DNA of 64,000 nt. Origin: Haloactinopolyspora alba. Lineage in GTDB: Bacteria > Actinomycetota > Actinomycetes > Jiangellales > Jiangellaceae. The notes below the pieces were generated by a model that had not been told where the DNA came from, did not search any database, and saw only the letters and a list, made by a program, of their open reading frames with translations. The stretch lies in NCBI RefSeq assembly GCF_003014555.1, contig NZ_PYGE01000002.1:62001-126000 (forward strand), in the 5' to 3' direction. The translations under genes and the position numbers were made by a program. Positions 33,406 through 41,970 of this stretch are shown here, piece by piece. How positions within the stretch are numbered: the first letter of the stretch is position 1; every line of letters begins with the position of its first letter.

Positions 33406-35625
33406 GTGACTAACACCGAGATTCCCGGCGTCGCGGAGACGCCGGACCCTCAGGCGTCGTCGGGCGACGACGCCGCGCCGGCGAAGCGACAGCGCCGCCG
33501 TGCGCCCGGTCTCGACGGCATGGTCCTGGCTGAACTTCAGCAGCTCGCGACCAGCCTCGGGCTCAAGGGCACCGGCCGGATGCGCAAGAGCCAGCTGATC
33601 GACGCCATCAAGGAGGCTCAGTCCGGCGGCTCGGCGCCGGCGGCCGAAGACACGACGCCCGCCAAGACGCCGGCCGCCAAGAAGCCGGCCGCCGACGACG
33701 CCGGCACCGGCGAACGACGCGCCGCGGACACGCTGCCGAGCGGCGACGCGGAGCCGACGGCACAGCCCAGCTCCGGCGATTCCACCGGCTCGGGCGATTC
33801 CTCCGGCGGCCGACGGCCGCAGGGGCGACGCGCGCAGCGTTCGCAGGCCGCGTCCGAGCCCCGGCTCGACGAGGTGGTGGCTCCTGCCGACGGGTCGGCC
33901 GACAGCTCCGCCGACGCCGAGCAGCCGCGCCGCGACGATTCCGGCGGCGCTCAGGACGAGCGCCGCGGCGGCCGCGACGGGCAGCGCCAGCGGCGGGACG
34001 CGCGTGGCGACGGTGCCCAGGAGGCGCCGAACCGCGATTCCCGCGACGGTGGCCAGAAGCGTGACGGTGGTCAGAACCGCGAGGGTGGTCAGAACCGCGA
34101 GGGTGGTCAGAACCGCGAGGGTGGTCAGAACCGCGAGGGTGGTCAGAACCGCGAGGGCGGTCAGAACCGCGAGGGCGGTCAGAACCGTGACGGTGGTCAG
34201 AAGCGCGACAATCGCGACCGTCAGGGCGGCCGGGACGGCGACAGCCGTCAGGGTGACCGGCAGAACGAGCGCCAGGGCGAGCGCCAGAACGACCGGGGCA
34301 ACGGCCGGCAGAACGACCGCGACGATGACGACGACGGGGGCCGGAGGCGCCGTCGGCGCGACCGTCGCGGCAACCGCGACCGTCGCGGAGGCGGCGGCAG
34401 CGGTGGTGGCGGCGGTGGCCGTGAGCGCGCGGACGAGCCGCAGATCGCCGAGGACGATGTCCTGATCCCGGTTGCCGGCATCCTCGACATCCTCGACAAC
34501 TACGCGTTCGTCCGCACGTCGGGTTACCTGCCCGGCCCCAACGACGTCTACGTCTCGCTGGCCATGGTCCGTAAGCACGGGCTGCGCAAGGGCGACGCCG
34601 TCACCGGCGTGGTGCGTCAGCCGCGTGAGGGCGAGAAGCAGCAGAAGTTCAACGCGCTGGTGCGGGTCGACACCATCAACGGCACCGACCCCGAGGGGTC
34701 GAGGCAGCGCACCGACTTCAACAAGCTGACGCCGCTGTACCCGCAGGACCGGCTGCGCCTCGAGACCGAGCCGGGCATCCCGTCGACGCGGATCATCGAC
34801 CTGGTCGCGCCCATCGGCAAGGGGCAGCGCGGCCTGATCGTCTCGCCGTCCAAGGCGGGTAAGACGCTCATCATGCAGGCGATGGCGAACGCGATCACGA
34901 CGAACAATCCCGAGACCCACCTGATGGTCGTGCTCGTCGACGAGCGCCCCGAAGAGGTCACGGACATGCAGCGCGCGGTCAAGGGCGAGGTGATCGCCTC
35001 CACCTTCGACCGGCCGGCCGACGACCACACGACGGTCGCCGAGCTCGCCATCGAGCGGGCGAAGCGGCTGGTCGAGCTGGGCCACGACGTCGTCGTGCTG
35101 CTCGACTCCATCACCCGGCTGGGCCGCGCCTACAACCTGGCGGCGCCGGCCAGCGGCCGGATCCTCTCCGGTGGTGTCGACTCCAGCGCGCTGTACCCGC
35201 CGAAGAAGTTCTTCGGCGCCGCTCGGAACATCGAGAACGGCGGTTCGCTGACGATCCTCGCGACGGCTCTGGTCGAGACCGGGTCCAAGATGGACGAGGT
35301 CATCTTCGAGGAGTTCAAGGGCACCGGCAACATGGAGCTGCGGCTGCGCCGTGACCTCGCCGACAAGAGGATCTTCCCGGCCATCGACGTCGACGCCTCC
35401 GGCACCCGGCGCGAGGAGATCCTCGTGTCGAAGGAGGAGCTGTCGATCATGTGGCAGCTTCGCCGCGTGCTGTCGGCCCTGGACAACCAGCAGGCCGTCG
35501 AGCTGCTGCTGGATCGGCTGAAGAAGACGAAGAGCAACACCGAGTTCCTCATGACGGTGCAGAAGACCACGCCGACCGTGGGCGGCGGCAACGGCAACGG
35601 CAACGGAACCAAGGAGACCGAGTAG
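33406..35625 (+). CDS. rho: Transcription termination factor Rho
   Basis: A 739-residue RNA-dependent ATPase that terminates transcription. After a helical N-terminal segment (LDGMVLAELQQLATSLGLKG) there is a long Arg/Asp/Gly/Gln-rich insertion (about residues 80-340), as in other actinobacterial Rho proteins but here containing a perfect hexapeptide tandem repeat. The RNA-binding cold-shock domain (EDDVLIPVAGILDILDNYAFVRT) and the RecA core follow, with Walker A SPSKAGKTLI, VLVDERPEEVTDM and DSITRLGRAYN. GTG start with GGGAAGGA upstream. First gene of the rho-rpmE-prfA-prmC block. Confidence 0.96.
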   Translation: MTNTEIPGVAETPDPQASSGDDAAPAKRQRRRAPGLDGMVLAELQQLATSLGLKGTGRMRKSQLIDAIKEAQSGGSAPAAEDTTPAKTPAAKKPAADDAGTGERRAADTLPSGDAEPTAQPSSGDSTGSGDSSGGRRPQGRRAQRSQAASEPRLDEVVAPADGSADSSADAEQPRRDDSGGAQDERRGGRDGQRQRRDARGDGAQEAPNRDSRDGGQKRDGGQNREGGQNREGGQNREGGQNREGGQNREGGQNREGGQNRDGGQKRDNRDRQGGRDGDSRQGDRQNERQGERQNDRGNGRQNDRDDDDDGGRRRRRRDRRGNRDRRGGGGSGGGGGGRERADEPQIAEDDVLIPVAGILDILDNYAFVRTSGYLPGPNDVYVSLAMVRKHGLRKGDAVTGVVRQPREGEKQQKFNALVRVDTINGTDPEGSRQRTDFNKLTPLYPQDRLRLETEPGIPSTRIIDLVAPIGKGQRGLIVSPSKAGKTLIMQAMANAITTNNPETHLMVVLVDERPEEVTDMQRAVKGEVIASTFDRPADDHTTVAELAIERAKRLVELGHDVVVLLDSITRLGRAYNLAAPASGRILSGGVDSSALYPPKKFFGAARNIENGGSLTILATALVETGSKMDEVIFEEFKGTGNMELRLRRDLADKRIFPAIDVDASGTRREEILVSKEELSIMWQLRRVLSALDNQQAVELLLDRLKKTKSNTEFLMTVQKTTPTVGGGNGNGNGTKETE
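34045..34206 (+). repeat. 18-bp tandem repeat inside rho
   Basis: Nine consecutive 18-bp units encode GGQ(N/K)R(E/D) hexapeptides in frame. Units at 34081-34152 are four identical copies of GAGGGTGGTCAGAACCGC; the flanking ones differ by one to three bases. It lies in the disordered N-terminal insertion of Rho and is likely to vary in copy number between strains through slippage, each change keeping the frame. Confidence 0.9.
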
Positions 35626-35783
35626 CCGGGTGCGGCCGTTGCGTTCCGGCCGGGCAGACCGCCCACCGCGGTGGTTTGGCCCGGCGCCGTTCCGGCTGGA
35701 ATACTGAATGACCGGTTCCGGTTCACGGTCGGGCAGCCCGCCCGACCGACCCGGCGGCCCTCGAAGATCCCAGGAGTCAACTG

Positions 35784-36005
35784 ATGAAGCGCGACGTTCA
35801 TCCGCAGTACGTGGAGACCACCGTGACCTGCACGTGTGGCAACACGTTCACCACTCGTAGCACCGCACCGAACGGCAACATCCACGCCGACGTCTGCTCG
35901 AGCTGCCACCCGTTCTACACGGGCAAGCAGAAGATCCTCGACACCGGCGGCCGCGTCGCCCGGTTCGAGTCGCGGTACGGCAAGAAGAAGATCGGCTCGA
36001 AGTAG
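35784..36005 (+). CDS. rpmE: 50S ribosomal protein L31, zinc-binding type
   Basis: A 73-residue L31 with the four zinc-ligand cysteines Cys16 and Cys18 (TCTCGN) and Cys38 and Cys41 (VCSSCHPF), so it is the Zn-containing paralogue rather than the zinc-free replacement. CCAGGAG lies 8 nt before the ATG. It lies between rho and prfA as in other actinobacteria and is followed by an elaborate hairpin. Confidence 0.96.
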   Translation: MKRDVHPQYVETTVTCTCGNTFTTRSTAPNGNIHADVCSSCHPFYTGKQKILDTGGRVARFESRYGKKKIGSK

Positions 36006-36012
36006 CTCGTTC

Positions 36013-36120
36013 GCGGCGGGGATTCCTGCACTGCTCCGCCGGCTTCGGTGGACCTGGCGGTGAAGCATGCCAGGTCCACCTCTTTAGACGCCGGCTACGC
36101 AGTACAGGAATCCCCGCCGC
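36013..36120 (+). terminator. Nested hairpin after rpmE
   Basis: The outer arms 36013-36034 and 36099-36120 pair over 22 nt with one mismatch, and pairing resumes with GCCGGC on both sides. Enclosed is an independent hairpin GTGGACCTGGC/GCCAGGTCCAC (36048-36058, 36069-36079). A short U-containing stretch (CTCTTTAG) follows the inner stem, not the outer one. It starts 8 bp after the rpmE stop and ends about 50 bp before prfA. Terminator or attenuator. Confidence 0.7.
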
Positions 36121-36170
36121 TTCCACGTGGCCGGATAGTCGCCGTTCGAGGTGTCGAGGGAGGTGTCGTG

Positions 36171-37259
36171 GTGTTCGAGGGTGTCGAAGCTCTGGTCGCC
36201 GAGCATGCCGAGCTCGAGGAGCGGATGGCCGACCCTTCGGTGCACGCCGACGCCGCCCGTGCACGCAAGCTGGCCCGGCGCTACGCCGAACTGTCGGCCG
36301 TGGTGAAGGTCTACCAGCAGTGGCGCGCCGCCGGTGAGGACCGCCGTGCCGCGCTGGAGCTCGCGGCCGACGACCCCGCCTTCGCAGCCGAGGCGGACGA
36401 GAACGCGCGGCGCGAGCAGGAGCTCGCGGACAGGCTTCGCGTACTGTTGACGCCGCGCGACCCGAACGACGACCGTGACGTGCTGCTCGAGGTCAAGGCC
36501 GGCGAAGGCGGGGCCGAGTCGGCGCTGTTCGCCGCGGACCTGCTGCGCATGTATCTGCGCTTCGCCGAGCGCTCCGGGTGGTCGACCCAGGTCCTCGAGA
36601 CCGAGGAGTCCGATCTCGGCGGGTACAAGGACGTCACGGTCGCGGTGAAGGCCCGTGACACCGCCGAGCTGGGAACGGCCCCGTACGCCCGGCTGAAGTA
36701 CGAGGGCGGCGTGCACCGGGTGCAGCGGGTTCCGGTCACCGAGAGCCAGGGCCGCATCCACACCTCGGCGGCGGGGGTGCTGGTGCTTCCGGAGGCCGAC
36801 GAGGAGGGCGAGGTCGAGATCGGCCCGAACGACCTCCGTGTGGACGTGTTCCGTTCCTCCGGCCCCGGCGGGCAGAGCGTGAACACGACCGACTCCGCGG
36901 TGCGCATCACCCACCTGCCCACCGGCATCGTCGTCTCGTGTCAGAACGAGAAGAGCCAGTTGCAGAACCGCGAGCAGGCGATGCGGATCCTGCGGGCGCG
37001 GCTGCTGGCCGCGGCTCAGGAGGAGGCCGAGCGGGAGGCCGCCGACGCGCGCCGCAGCCAGGTGCGCACGGTCGACCGCTCCGAGCGGGTGCGGACCTAC
37101 AACTTCCCGGAGAACCGGATCACCGACCACCGGGTCGGGTACAAGGCACACAACCTCGATGCCGTGCTCGACGGCGACCTCGACCCGGTCGTGCAGGCCC
37201 TGGTCGACGCGGACGCCGAGGCCGGGCTCGCGGCCACCGATCAAGCGGAGCGGACATGA
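36171..37259 (+). CDS. prfA: Peptide chain release factor 1
   Basis: A 362-residue class I release factor recognising UAA/UAG. The GGQ motif that triggers peptidyl-tRNA hydrolysis is in [20 protein letters not shown], and [12 protein letters not shown] precedes it. The start is taken as GTG 36171 ([15 protein letters not shown]) 7 nt after AGGGAGG; GTG 36168 is also possible, while longer in-frame versions would run into the upstream hairpin. Next in order is prmC, whose product methylates the GGQ glutamine of this protein. Confidence 0.95.
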   Translation: MFEGVEALVAEHAELEERMADPSVHADAARARKLARRYAELSAVVKVYQQWRAAGEDRRAALELAADDPAFAAEADENARREQELADRLRVLLTPRDPNDDRDVLLEVKAGEGGAESALFAADLLRMYLRFAERSGWSTQVLETEESDLGGYKDVTVAVKARDTAELGTAPYARLKYEGGVHRVQRVPVTESQGRIHTSAAGVLVLPEADEEGEVEIGPNDLRVDVFRSSGPGGQSVNTTDSAVRITHLPTGIVVSCQNEKSQLQNREQAMRILRARLLAAAQEEAEREAADARRSQVRTVDRSERVRTYNFPENRITDHRVGYKAHNLDAVLDGDLDPVVQALVDADAEAGLAATDQAERT

Positions 37260-37278
37260 CGGCACGGACGGTGCGGCC

Positions 37279-38157
37279 GTGACACCGGCGCCACTGCGTG
37301 AGCAGATCCGCGACGCCGCGGCGCGGCTGACCGAGTCCGACGTGCCGTCGGCGCGTCACGACGCCGAGGTGCTCGCCGCGCACGTGCTCGGTATCGAGCG
37401 GGGCGAGCTGCACACGTGCCCCGAGCCGGACGGCACGTTCGGCGCGGCCTACGAGGCGCTGATCACGCGGCGCGCGGCCCGCGAGCCGCTGCAGCACCTG
37501 ACCGGCAGCGCAGCGTTCCGCCACATCACGGTGCAGGTGGGGCCCGGCGTGTTCGTGCCCCGGCCGGAGACCGAGCTGACCGCGGGCGCGGCCGTCGAGG
37601 AAGCACGGGCGGTGGTGGCGGCCGGTCGTGTGCCGGTCGTCGTCGACCTCTACGCCGGTACCGGCGCCATCGCGATCTCGGTGTCCACCGAGGTCCGTCC
37701 GTGTGTCGTGCACGCGGTCGAGAGCGAGGACGACGCGGTGGAGTGGTTGCGCCGCAACGCGGCCGGCGCGTCCGTCGTCGTGCATCGTGACGATGTCGGG
37801 TCCATCACCGAGCGGAGCATGTCGATGCTGCTCGGAAGGGTGGACGTCGTAGTCGCGAACCCGCCGTACGTGCCGTCCGGCGCGCGGATCCGCGATCCCG
37901 AGGTGGTCGACCACGATCCGGGAGCGGCGCTGTGGTCCGGGCCGGACGGCCTGGACGCGATGCGCACCCTCGAACGGGTGGCGGGGCACCTGCTGACCGG
38001 CGCCGGCCTCGTCGTCGCCGAGCATGCCGACGTGCAGGGAACCTCCGCGCCGGACGTGTTCCGCGCCACCGGATCGTGGACCGATGTCGTCGATCACCCG
38101 GACCTGAACGGCCGCCCGCGGTACCTTACTGCCCGGCGCACCTCACCCGCGGAATGA
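37279..38157 (+). CDS. prmC: Peptide chain release factor N5-glutamine methyltransferase
   Basis: A 292-residue SAM-dependent methyltransferase that modifies the glutamine of the release-factor GGQ motif. The SAM-binding DLYAGTGAIAISV and the catalytic VVANPPYVP motifs are present, with an N-terminal helical domain ending PLQHLTGSAAF and FVPRPETE before them. The GTG start lies 19 bp after the prfA stop. The final codons GCG-GAA-TGA merge with repeat copy C, as happens at the cydC end. Confidence 0.93.
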   Translation: MTPAPLREQIRDAAARLTESDVPSARHDAEVLAAHVLGIERGELHTCPEPDGTFGAAYEALITRRAAREPLQHLTGSAAFRHITVQVGPGVFVPRPETELTAGAAVEEARAVVAAGRVPVVVDLYAGTGAIAISVSTEVRPCVVHAVESEDDAVEWLRRNAAGASVVVHRDDVGSITERSMSMLLGRVDVVVANPPYVPSGARIRDPEVVDHDPGAALWSGPDGLDAMRTLERVAGHLLTGAGLVVAEHADVQGTSAPDVFRATGSWTDVVDHPDLNGRPRYLTARRTSPAE

Positions 38158-38239
38158 TCATGTAGTCGGATGGCATGCAGGGCATTCCATGCGTCACCAC
38201 CCGTACAGGCCTGGTGATGCGGTGAGAGTCCTGGTGATG
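38152..38239 (+). repeat. Interspersed element, copy C (88-bp variant)
   Basis: Begins GAATGATCA at the last codon and stop of prmC. The 5' part is diverged and about 10 bp longer (ATGTAGTCGGATGGCATGC), but from ATTCCATGCGTCACCACCCG onward it matches the family, with hairpin arms GCGTCACCA and TGGTGATGC (one G·U) and the end CCTGGTGATG. It separates prmC from the threonylcarbamoyl-AMP synthase gene on the same strand. Confidence 0.75.
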
Positions 38240-38303
38240 GCTGCAGCCGCGAGCCAGAGCACCCTGATACCGTCCGGCCGACCGCGCGAGAGAGGATGAC
38301 ACC

Positions 38304-38966
38304 GTGACCCCGCTGTACGACTGCTCGGACGAGACCAAACGCGTCCGCGGGCTGGGCGCCGCGCGCCGTGCCGTCCGCAACGGCCGGCTGGTGGTCTTCC
38401 CCACCGACACGGTCTACGGCATCGCCGCGGACGCGTTCACCCCCGACGCCGTCACGGCGCTGCTGGCGGCGAAGGGACGCGGCAGGGACATGCCGGTGCC
38501 GGTGCTGGTCGGCTCGACGGCGATGCTCAGCGGCGTCGCGGTGACCGGGCCGACGGTGGACGCGCTGGTCGAGGCGTTCTGGCCGGGCGGGCTCACGTTG
38601 ATCTGCGCCGAGCAGCCGTCGCTGCACTGGGACCTCGGCGACACCTCCGGGACCGTCGCGGTGCGCATGCCCGATCACGACGTCGCCCTCGACCTGCTCA
38701 AAGAGACCGGACCGCTGGCGGTGAGCAGTGCGAACGTCTCCGGGCGGCCGCCGGCGCGCACCGCCGCGGACGCGCGCGAACAGCTCGGCGACAGTGTGGC
38801 CGTCTACCTCGAGTCCGGCTCCACCGGCCAGGACACCCCGTCGACCATCGTCGACGTCAGCGGCGACACGCCGCGGGTGCTACGGCAGGGCGCCCTCGGA
38901 CTGGACCGGTTGCAGGAGGTCGTCCCCGAGATCCAGGGGGACGACGCCGCGGTTCCGGACGCGTAG
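38304..38966 (+). CDS. tsaC: L-threonylcarbamoyladenylate synthase (Sua5/YrdC/TsaC family)
   Basis: A 220-residue YrdC-domain protein making threonylcarbamoyl-AMP from threonine, bicarbonate and ATP for the t6A37 modification of ANN-decoding tRNAs. Family marks are VVFPTDTVYGIAADA, KGRGRDMPVPVLVG, FWPGGLTLI, VAVRMPDHD and LAVSSANVSGRPPA. Length fits the short TsaC-like type without the Sua5 extension. GAGAGGA precedes the GTG. wecA follows after 15 bp. Confidence 0.93.
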   Translation: MTPLYDCSDETKRVRGLGAARRAVRNGRLVVFPTDTVYGIAADAFTPDAVTALLAAKGRGRDMPVPVLVGSTAMLSGVAVTGPTVDALVEAFWPGGLTLICAEQPSLHWDLGDTSGTVAVRMPDHDVALDLLKETGPLAVSSANVSGRPPARTAADAREQLGDSVAVYLESGSTGQDTPSTIVDVSGDTPRVLRQGALGLDRLQEVVPEIQGDDAAVPDA

Positions 38967-38981
38967 GGAGCGCCGCCGCCC

Positions 38982-40088
38982 GTGCGCGAGTACCTGCTCA
39001 CCTTCTTCGTCGCGGCGTCCGTGACGTATCTGGTCGTCGGCCTGGCCGGAAGGTTCGCCTACTGGGTGGGGGCGGTGCCTCCGGTCCGCGACCGCGACGT
39101 CCACCGGGAGCCGGTGCCGCGCCTCGGCGGTATCGCCATGCTGGTGGGCATGCTGGCGGCGATGCTCGTCGCGAGCTACCTGCCCCGGCTGCGCGGCGTG
39201 TTCGAGGAGTCCAGCGACGCGTGGGCGCTGATCGCCGCGGCGTCGGTGATCTGCCTGGTCGGCGTGGCCGACGACATCTGGGACCTGTCGGCGTTGACGA
39301 AGTTCGCCGGACAGCTGCTCTCCGCCGGACTGCTCGTGGTCCTCGGTGTGCAGCTGGTGTGGCTGCCGCTGCCCGGGGGGACGTTCATCCTCGACCAGAC
39401 CCAGGGGGCGCTGCTGACCGTCTTCCTGGTGGTCGGCGCGGCGAACGCGGTGAACTTCATCGACGGGCTGGACGGCCTGGCCGCCGGGGTGGTCGGCGTC
39501 GGTGCGGGTGCGTTCTTCTCGTACGCCTACCTGCTGGACGTGGTGAACGAGATCAGCCGGATGAGCACCCCGGCGCTCGTGTCGATCGTGGTCGTCGGCG
39601 TGTGCGCCGGATTGCTGCCGCACAACGTGGCGCCGGCGAAGATCTTCATGGGCGACTCGGGAGCGATGCTCATCGGCATGCTGCTGGCCGCCGGGTCCAT
39701 CAGCCTGACCGGTCGGCTGCCCAGCCAGGACGTCGAGGCGACCAGTTTCCTGCTGACCATGTTGCCGCTCGTGCTGCCGCTGGCGGTCATCCTGCTGCCG
39801 TTCCTGGACATGATGCTCGCCGTCGTCCGGCGCACGCGGGCAGGCAGGTCGCCGTTCGCGCCCGACAAGCGGCACTTGCACCACCGGTTGCTGCAGGTGG
39901 GGCACTCGCCGCGGCGGGCGGTGGCGATCATGTGGGTGTGGGCCGGCCTGGTGTCGTTCGGCGTGGTGGTCATCGCGATGGTGGGCGGCTGGACGACGTA
40001 CGTCCTGGTGGCGGTCGCGGTGCTAGTGATGATCGCGTTCACCACCGGGCACCCGCGCCGGTTGTTCCGGCGCGGCGTCAACGCCTGA
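38982..40088 (+). CDS. wecA: Polyprenyl-phosphate GlcNAc-1-phosphate transferase (WecA/MraY family)
   Basis: A 368-residue membrane protein with about 10-11 hydrophobic helices. Family motifs are DRDVHREPVPRLGGIAM near the N-terminus, the Mg-binding NAVNFIDGLDGLAAG, FMGDSGAML and the His-rich KRHLHHRLLQVGHSPR loop. It transfers GlcNAc-1-phosphate from UDP-GlcNAc to the lipid carrier, starting wall-polymer or arabinogalactan-type linker synthesis. It is not the peptidoglycan MraY, which sits in the dcw cluster. GTG start. Confidence 0.9.
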   Translation: MREYLLTFFVAASVTYLVVGLAGRFAYWVGAVPPVRDRDVHREPVPRLGGIAMLVGMLAAMLVASYLPRLRGVFEESSDAWALIAAASVICLVGVADDIWDLSALTKFAGQLLSAGLLVVLGVQLVWLPLPGGTFILDQTQGALLTVFLVVGAANAVNFIDGLDGLAAGVVGVGAGAFFSYAYLLDVVNEISRMSTPALVSIVVVGVCAGLLPHNVAPAKIFMGDSGAMLIGMLLAAGSISLTGRLPSQDVEATSFLLTMLPLVLPLAVILLPFLDMMLAVVRRTRAGRSPFAPDKRHLHHRLLQVGHSPRRAVAIMWVWAGLVSFGVVVIAMVGGWTTYVLVAVAVLVMIAFTTGHPRRLFRRGVNA

Positions 40089-40201
40089 CCGGCGGACGCG
40101 GGGACGGGCGTGGCCCGACGTTTGTGGCCGCGCTCCGGCGCTGAATAGACTGCCCGTCTCATGACTGTGACAACTGCTCGTGCGCTCCGAAGCGGGCCCC
40201 G

Positions 40202-40657
40202 GTGACGTGGATGCGGCTCGCCCGTGCGGGACGCGCTCGGGGAGCGCACTCGGTGGCCCGGCGCGCGACGGTGGCCGCGGGTGTGGTGTGCGCGGTGCTG
40301 GCCTGGGTGACGGCCGGGACCGCCGGCCTCGTCGGCGCGGCCGGGGCGACGCTGCTGGTCGTCGGGTTCTTCTGGTCCGGGATGATCCCGCTGTTCGTGG
40401 TCCGCGAGTTGCGCACCGGCGCGGGCACCGGCATGGCCGTGCTGCTGCTGACCTACACCCTGCGACTGGCGGTCGTGCTGATGGCGCTGCAGGTGAGCAG
40501 TGGTCTCGACGCACTCGACGAGCGCTCGCTCGGTGTGACTATTGTCGCATGCGCGCTGACGTGGATCTTGGTCCACGTGGTGACGTCGGTCCGGGGACAC
40601 CAGCCTCGATCGAGCGCACGGCCCCCCGATTTCGTCGCCGATGACCCCAGCCAGTAG
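40202..40657 (+). CDS. Small membrane protein upstream of atp genes (AtpI-like position)
   Basis: A 151-residue protein with about four hydrophobic segments (VCAVLAWVTAGTAGLVGAAGAT, LLVVGFFWSGMIPLFVV, MAVLLLTYTLRLAVVLMAL, LGVTIVACALTWILVHVVTS) and a basic N-terminus. It occupies the place where actinobacterial atp operons carry a poorly conserved membrane protein annotated as AtpI-like. The role is not known; AtpI proteins are thought to help assemble the c-ring. GTG 40202 or the ATG three codons on are possible starts. It lies 12 bp before the next gene. Confidence 0.7.
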   Translation: MTWMRLARAGRARGAHSVARRATVAAGVVCAVLAWVTAGTAGLVGAAGATLLVVGFFWSGMIPLFVVRELRTGAGTGMAVLLLTYTLRLAVVLMALQVSSGLDALDERSLGVTIVACALTWILVHVVTSVRGHQPRSSARPPDFVADDPSQ

Positions 40658-40669
40658 GATCGACCTGCC

Positions 40670-40882
40670 ATGAGCGCGGAGGAGCACGATGACCTGCGTC
40701 GTCGGGACCATGCCAATGCATGGGACGCCTCCGGGCTGATCGTATCCGGCATCGCGGTATGGGGTGGCGTCGGCTGGCTCGTCTCCGAGTGGCTCGACAA
40801 CACCATCTTCGTGATGCTGGGTCTCCTGGTAGGTATGGGCGCCGCCTTGTACCTCGTATGGGTCAGATACGGTAAGTCCTGA
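40670..40882 (+). CDS. AtpZ/AtpI-family protein
   Basis: A 70-residue protein with two hydrophobic helices (LIVSGIAVWGGVGWLVSEWL and IFVMLGLLVGMGAALYLVWV), matching the F0F1-ATPase gene 1 (AtpZ) family found in front of atpB. In some bacteria AtpZ/AtpI pairs help Mg2+ transport or c-ring assembly. Here it and the preceding membrane protein form the pair before the structural genes. Confidence 0.75.
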   Translation: MSAEEHDDLRRRDHANAWDASGLIVSGIAVWGGVGWLVSEWLDNTIFVMLGLLVGMGAALYLVWVRYGKS

Positions 40883-40929
40883 CCTGGCACCCCGACGGAC
40901 GCGCCGAGGCGCATTGAGGAAAGGACCCC

Positions 40930-41721
40930 GTGAGCACTCGGATGATCGCCGCTGAGTCGCCGGAGTTCCACAGTCCAGGGCCGGCCGACTTCGAATTCCC
41001 GCCGATTTTCGGTGAGGGGACGTTCTTCACCAAGCCCATGCTGGTGGTCGTGCTCGGCACGATCGCGGTGGGTGCATTCTTCTACTTCGCCGCACGCCGG
41101 GCCACGGTGGTTCCCGGCAAGCTGCAATTCGCCGCGGAAAGCTTCTACGGATTCGTCCGTAACCAGATCGCCATGGACGCCATCGGGCGCGAGGGCTCCA
41201 AGTACGTCCCGTACCTGGTGACGCTGTTCGGCTTTCTCGTCGCCCTGAACATTTCCGGGATCATCCCGATCCTGCAATTGCCGGCGACATCCAAGATCGG
41301 AATCCCGCTCGGTCTGGCCGCGATCTCGTGGATCATCTTCAACTACGTGGGCATCCGCCGGCAGGGCTTCGGCGGGTACTTCAAGAACATGATGTTCCCG
41401 CCGGGGGTGCCGAAGGCGCTGTACCCGCTGCTGGCGCCGCTGGAGTTCCTGTCCACAGTCGTGTTCCGCCCGGCGACGCTCACACTGCGACTCACGTTCA
41501 ACATGTTCGCCGGCCACCTGGTCCTGCTGCTGACGATTCTGGGTGGCGAGTACCTGATCACCGAGTACCAGGGTGTGGTCGGCTACGCGGCCGGCAGCGT
41601 GTCCCTGTTGTTCAGCATCGTGCTGACGTTCTTCGAGGGGTTCATTCAGATCCTGCAGGCGTACGTCTTCACTCTGCTCACCGCCATCTACATCGGCGGC
41701 GCGCTCACCCACGAGCACTGA
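40930..41721 (+). CDS. atpB: ATP synthase F0 subunit a
   Basis: A 263-residue membrane subunit forming the proton half-channels. The helix with the essential arginine reads PATLTLRLTFNMFAGHLVLLL, and the last helices (QILQAYVFTLLTAIYIGGALTHEH) match the family. GTG start preceded by GAGGAAAGGA. First structural gene of the atp operon. Confidence 0.95.
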   Translation: MSTRMIAAESPEFHSPGPADFEFPPIFGEGTFFTKPMLVVVLGTIAVGAFFYFAARRATVVPGKLQFAAESFYGFVRNQIAMDAIGREGSKYVPYLVTLFGFLVALNISGIIPILQLPATSKIGIPLGLAAISWIIFNYVGIRRQGFGGYFKNMMFPPGVPKALYPLLAPLEFLSTVVFRPATLTLRLTFNMFAGHLVLLLTILGGEYLITEYQGVVGYAAGSVSLLFSIVLTFFEGFIQILQAYVFTLLTAIYIGGALTHEH

Positions 41722-41763
41722 GCAAAAGTTCCCTGAGCTTGACCCACTAGGAAAGGAAGAAGG

Positions 41764-41967
41764 ATGGAAGGCTCCCTGAACATGGTCGGTTACGGCCTCG
41801 CGGCCATCGGCCCGGGTGTCGGCATCGGCCTGATCTTCGCTGCCTACATCAACGGCGTCGCCCGCCAGCCCGAGGCCCGCAGCGTGCTGCAGGGCATCGC
41901 GATTCTGGGCTTCGCTCTCGCCGAGGCGCTGGCCATCATCGGTATCGGCCTCGCCTTCGCGCTGTAG
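41764..41967 (+). CDS. atpE: ATP synthase F0 subunit c
   Basis: A 67-residue hairpin of two membrane helices: a glycine-rich first helix ([20 protein letters not shown]), the polar loop ARQPEA, and a second helix with the proton-carrying glutamate in [14 protein letters not shown]. It forms the rotating ring. AGGAAAGGAAGA precedes the ATG, a strong ribosome site that fits the high stoichiometry of this subunit. Confidence 0.96.
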   Translation: MEGSLNMVGYGLAAIGPGVGIGLIFAAYINGVARQPEARSVLQGIAILGFALAEALAIIGIGLAFAL

Positions 41968-41970
41968 TCG

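Noticed and set aside
34045-34206. Short regularly spaced repeats resembling a CRISPR array
   Set aside because: The units are directly adjacent with no spacers and encode in-frame hexapeptides within rho.
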